From contig VXAU01006135.1 of the NCBI GenBank assembly GCA_013399695.1, forward strand, positions 1,497,842 through 1,561,841: a DNA stretch of 64,000 nt. The letters are read 5' to 3'. The position numbers and the translations under genes were made by a program. Below, one piece after another: positions 59,642-64,000 of the stretch. A model generated the notes under the pieces. It was not told the origin of the DNA. It was given only the letters and a program-made list of their open reading frames with translations, and made no database searches. The DNA is from Formicarius rufipectus. Taxonomy: Eukaryota; Chordata; Aves; Passeriformes; Formicariidae. The number at the start of each line of letters is the position of its first letter. Within the stretch, counting starts at the first letter, position 1.

Positions 59642-60839
59642 CCATCGAACTGATGAAATTTCCCTTGTCCTTGGCATTTTGTGCTGCTCACATTCCTCTA
59701 ACTCTTCATATGTATTGGACTGGCAACAGACACACTGGATTTGGGAATCTTGTGAAGACTCTGCTCTAAACTACCAGCCAGGATTCTAAGCTAGTCTCTC
59801 CCATACAAAGACACTTTGGTCTTTCAGCTCTACAAAGTGCAGTAGAAAATAAAGCAATGGGAAGTTTTCCTGCTTCATTTTGACTCTGGTTAGGTTTATG
59901 GAAGCCTTCAAGTGAATCTGTTCCTGCAATAAACAAACATAGGCCTAGATTTTTAGGGAGGACTTGTTCAGTTTATGGTTTACATCAAGGTCATAGGAAA
60001 TTTTAAAGCTCTGCATATTTTCCTAATGAATCATCATAGCTTGAACTAGTGTTGCTTTAAGAGCTTGACTTTATAGTTCTATAAATGTTTAGTAGCAATG
60101 AGAGTCTCAGGATAAAATCTCTAATTTCAGAAGAATATTATGGTAAACATAAAACCACCACAAACAAATACAAAGCAGTATGAAAAATTAATGGGTTTAG
60201 TATTTTTGATCTTTTTTCCTCTCTAATTTGAAAGACAACTTTCAAGGGTTCTCTGGGAGATTCACTCTCACTCTGTAAACAAGATACTCAAATAGAGAAT
60301 TTTCATATTCTTAGCATGTATCATCTTGATATTCAACTTTGTCCAAAGACCTTATCATTCCTCAAGAGCACTCCACAATCGAGCAAAGTTGGTGAAGCTT
60401 TTATAGTACAGTACTATCATCAGATGATCCTATTTTTAAATACAATTGAAATCAAAGAGCTAGAAGATGACCTGGTGTTTAAAAAACATGAATCTTAGTA
60501 TAATGCACACTTTCGAAGGCCATAAAATACACCAAAAGTAATTTTTATTGCTCACTGAAGCAAGTTTGGGCATTTTCTTTGGTCTCTAGATTCCCAGCAC
60601 AATAGGATTCCAAGACCAGGGATCAGATAAAGAAAGAGAATGAAAGTAATTTTCAAAATAAGCATATAGGATCTAAATAGCCCCCTTTCTTTTGAACATT
60701 TGCATGTCTAGCAGAAATGTTGAGCTGTATCAGGATTTTGAAATGGCTTTTTTTTTCCTTCTTTTTTTTTTAATGCTTTCTATTATGAGGATTTCATCAC
60801 CTATTGAAGGTTTTCCAAGGTGTAGTAAGGGACAGAGAT
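59642..60839. other. non-coding, nothing recognised
   Basis: AT-rich unique-looking sequence with T-runs near 60749-60770. No genes or named repeats. Confidence 0.5.
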
Positions 60840-61180
60840 TCTTGTCTGGAGTTTTTCCAGCCCTCCTGTCCCTGCCTGGCTTGTCTCCTCACAGAGTAGC
60901 TGGGCTGAGAAGTGCTGCTCAGTAAAAGGGCTCGGCCATTCCCTATAAATGAGCTTCTTTTGTCTTCCAGTTTGCCAGCTTCCATTATGCTGACACGATT
61001 TCCCTTGGAAAAACATTCTGCAGATGTTTGTAGGACCCTCACACAAAAGGGTTTGTTCTCTCCGTTTCTGTGACGTGTGGCAAGAAGCAGAACAGGGTAG
61101 TTGGAAAGCAGCACTCCCTCCTTGTCATCCTGCAATTGGGTTGGGGGGGAGGTAGAATTTACCTGCATTTCCAATCACCA
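60840..61180. promoter_or_regulatory. candidate regulatory block
   Basis: Moderately GC-rich unique-looking block with several CpGs and a CArG-like CCCTATAAATGAG near 60941-60953. Overlapping minus-strand open frames of 81 and 125 codons cross it without recognisable domains, which makes coding possible but unsupported. The regulatory reading rests on texture only. Confidence 0.15.
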
Positions 61181-64000
61181 TGTGCTTTTAGGACTCCTTT
61201 GTTTCTCTCCATGATTTATTTTTTTGGTTTGGAATGGGAACATATGGTCCTGACTCTCTCACTTATTCCGAGGAGGAGGGTGAAGCAGAAAACCTAAACT
61301 GCTTCAAGTCAAAGCCTTTCAGAAATTCAGGCTTTTATGTTGTACTTCTGAATGGCAGAGAATTTTCCTTCCAGGGTGATGTTTTGGTGTGTTTAGTGGC
61401 TCTGTGTGAGCGTGGTGACATTTATGTGAAGTGAATCTATTAAATTCTTTATAATGAATAGCATGTAACTGTAAAACATATACAGTTTTCTCATTTTGCC
61501 CTCCTCTGGGAGACTACGACAACATTTTGGCAAGTAGGAGTAAACAGCTTTGTGTTGGCATGCAGTAAATTAAACTGAGTAATTAAAATCAATAGCAAAA
61601 CACTAGCTAGGCAGAAAGGTCATATAACACAACAGAAAACTGTTGGATAGCATATTGCAGGAAATCAAAATAAATTTCTGAACTTTTCATTATTCTTTAC
61701 ATGCCTGAAACTGGTCTTAAAAGGCTTGTGAGATACAACAAGGTATTGGCAGGGACAGGATCATTCTCTGAAATGGAATAAAGTGTTTAAATACTAATAT
61801 ATGAGATTTTGCAGGGTACAAGACTGCCAGGCACGGCTGAAAATAGAAGAAAGGTCTTTAACTGTTGTATAAATTTTTGTTTGTTTGTTCAGATTAGCTT
61901 AGTGCATTAGATAGCAATGCCTGCAAGTGCTGAGCTCAGATATGCCAGTCACTGGTCTCTGTCAGTGCAGGTGTCAATTTGAAGTTTAATGTTAATGTTC
62001 CCCTGGTGGTCTGGCTGGATCAGGTCACTGATGCCTTTAAGACCTTTTTTTTTTTGCCTTTAAGGACAAGAAAATGCATGGATGATTTTGTGAGGCAAGT
62101 CAAGTTCTCTTCTAGTTCAGGTGGGAAAGTGAGAGTCAAAAATGTTCAGATCCAAATCAGCAGTAGCTTAAAGTGAATGATAACTGGGGGATATGGCCTA
62201 CCAATTTAGGGGATAGTCCAAGTTTTAAGCTACATGTAAGGTCTTTGCTCTGATTGTGGAATTTGAGTAAATAGATAACATTTGTGATTTTAGAGTGGTG
62301 TTCTGAATTGTTGCATTTCTCTTATAGCCATTGCTTCCCAAAGGAAGTCTGTGGTGGATTTTTGGTTTTTTGCTGATGAAATGTGTTACAGTGGTGGAAA
62401 CAGGTGGGAGGAAATCATGAGACACGATTCTGGGACAAGTGGGGATGTAAGATGAGTCAGAAGTGTTTGCTTGAGAGAGACTGAAAAGGAATCAAAGGCA
62501 CAGCTAACCTGTAGCAAACATGTTCAGTCATGAAGTGGATATGAGTTGAAGGAAAATATTTTATAAAATGGACTGGCTGAGTTGGGAAAGCCAAAAGCTT
62601 TAAGGCCCATGAGCTTTTCTGGCTGGACTTGTTTGCTTTTCCCAGTTCAATCTGTTGTTCTAATAAGCAACGTTACTGTGCCTTTCTTATCTCTCTTGAA
62701 TTTGCCCGCTCCATTAGATCTCTCTCAAGCAACTGTCAGAGCGATCTTGTGTCATCATTCAGGAGGTATGAAATGTTGCATTTATAAGCCTTTCCTTAGG
62801 TCTTCATATTTGGATTTGCAGCATTGCTCCTACAGAGTTTTGAAGAGCTTATCCTGACTGTGCAAATCCTGGGACACTGTGTCGCTGTAACAGCCCTCAG
62901 CTGATCAGTGGCTTTTGGAGGGTAAATGATGAGTTATTTATGTGGCAGATAAGTGTCTTCAGCCAGTCAGGCACTGGATCAACAGTTGTGTAACAAAAGC
63001 ACTGTGTTATTGTTGGGATACACTATTCCTGTGTATTCCTGAGGTCATTTGATTTCCTTTCTGATGTTTGTAATTTCAATTTAAACAATACTTTCTGGGT
63101 TTGCTGGGTTTTTTTTGGGTTTTGCTTCCATTTATGTTGTCTGGTTTGAATTTAATACTAACAATTTAAAAATAATAGCAGTGATAGGCAGTTTCCATCC
63201 TGACTGTGTCCAAGATAGCTGTCTTGTCATTTAAAACCACACCGTATTGTAGCAGAGTGCTGGAAACTGCTTGAGAGCAGCAACTGTGCAAAACTGATCT
63301 GTCATTTAAAGCTGTGTTCAGATTTGGTTTGCTTGAGTTATGAAAATGGCTTGGCCATTTACCCCATCCCCTTGAGGATATGTGTCCACATCCTGCAGTC
63401 ATCATGGGACAAACACAAACCAGGCACTGTATCTCCTGATGGGGGACTCCAGTGATGTGTGCAGCAGGAATATTGCAGGTTCTCATTATCTGCATTAGTG
63501 TTACTGTGTGTGGAGCATGGACTGTGTCTGGGCTAAGTGGTTTAACTAGCCAGGCCCTCATGGTTAGGGAACATCAAGTGTAATGATTCTGAGACAGAGG
63601 TTCAGAAAGGAATATGACCATGATCCCATCCAATTGGAAATGCTATGAAGTGTAATATGCCCCTTTCCCCACCCCCCTCCAGCCAGTTCTAATCCAGGTA
63701 AATAAATCTGATAAACTACTGAGGGTTTCATATTTTCATTTTTCGTTATGTGGAACTTCAAGTAATACATACCAATGTTTTTATGTTTGTGACTATTGTA
63801 TGAAACTACATGGGAATAATTTTTGTTCTTCTGTTTTCATGTTTCAATGTAGGATGTGGACTTCCTTTTTTAAAGTCAGCTGTTAACTTTTAAGACCTTA
63901 CAGCATATATTTTTCCCATGCTTCCATTTTCATAGTCATTAATGGAATAGGAAATGGCACCTACCTTCCTGCCTGTTAATGCTAAAACCTGATTTATGAA
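61181..64000. other. non-coding, nothing recognised
   Basis: AT-rich unique-looking DNA to the window end. The longest open frame in the window (131 codons, minus strand, 63166-63561) lies here. It has no recognised domain and ordinary composition for a chance frame. Short (TTTG)n and T-runs are present. No repeat was identified. Confidence 0.5.

Noticed and set aside
60797..61174. 125-codon minus-strand open frame
   Set aside because: An overlapping second frame of similar quality is present and neither has a recognised motif.
63166..63561. Longest open frame (131 codons, minus strand)
   Set aside because: No recognised domain, no clear splice or promoter context, and this length is expected by chance in 64 kb.

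Overview
The window looks like vertebrate nuclear DNA from a bird. The main evidence is a set of 3'-truncated CR1 LINE fragments with the typical avian 3' end (the 'ggctgcccagag' block, then 'ccatccctggaa' and 'ccttccaac'). A solo LTR of the well-known avian ERVL type is also present (minus strand, 24304-24842). The rest is AT-rich and CpG-poor, with poly-A/T and (CAAA)/(GTTT) tracts, two single N bases and one N gap. I found no operon-like gene packing, no bacterial signals, and no open reading frame that I recognise as a conserved protein. I therefore read it as intergenic or long-intron sequence. Species cannot be fixed from sequence alone.

Layout. 1-10 kb: unique AT-rich DNA with a homeodomain/forkhead-rich block (640-1120), a hairpin (2880-2940), a CR1 tail (3940-4215), a long A-rich tract (5454-5624) and an old CR1 (7500-7860). 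10-24 kb: a CpG-enriched block next to a cluster of POU/octamer-like sites (9900-10440), an inverted repeat (10997-11114), a low-confidence exon-like segment on the minus strand (17099-17298), a CR1 tail (19570-19745) and an AT-rich candidate conserved block (21840-22200). 24-30 kb is the repeat-rich part: an ERVL-type solo LTR, a 0.46 kb CR1, a CpG-rich retroposon-like element with a terminal hairpin, an (ATG)n tail and a candidate target-site duplication (27716-28207), and a second solo LTR on the plus strand (29252-29993). 30-46 kb: mostly unique DNA with poly-T, small tandem duplications, a 19-bp palindrome, an ancient CR1 3' end and a 0.58 kb CR1. 46-64 kb: unique DNA with several regulatory-looking blocks (46320-46640, 46880-47110, 54760-55440, 56840-57140, 60840-61180), an assembly gap (53212-53285) and one more CR1 tail.

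No genes can be shown to work together here. If the window has a function, the most economical reading is cis-regulatory: several compact motif-rich blocks in a gene-poor region. That is inference and needs cross-species alignment. The most unusual item is the CpG-rich element at 27716-28207, which I connect, from memory only, with the non-coding part of an RTE-like non-LTR retrotransposon. It differs clearly from the CR1 and ERV background.
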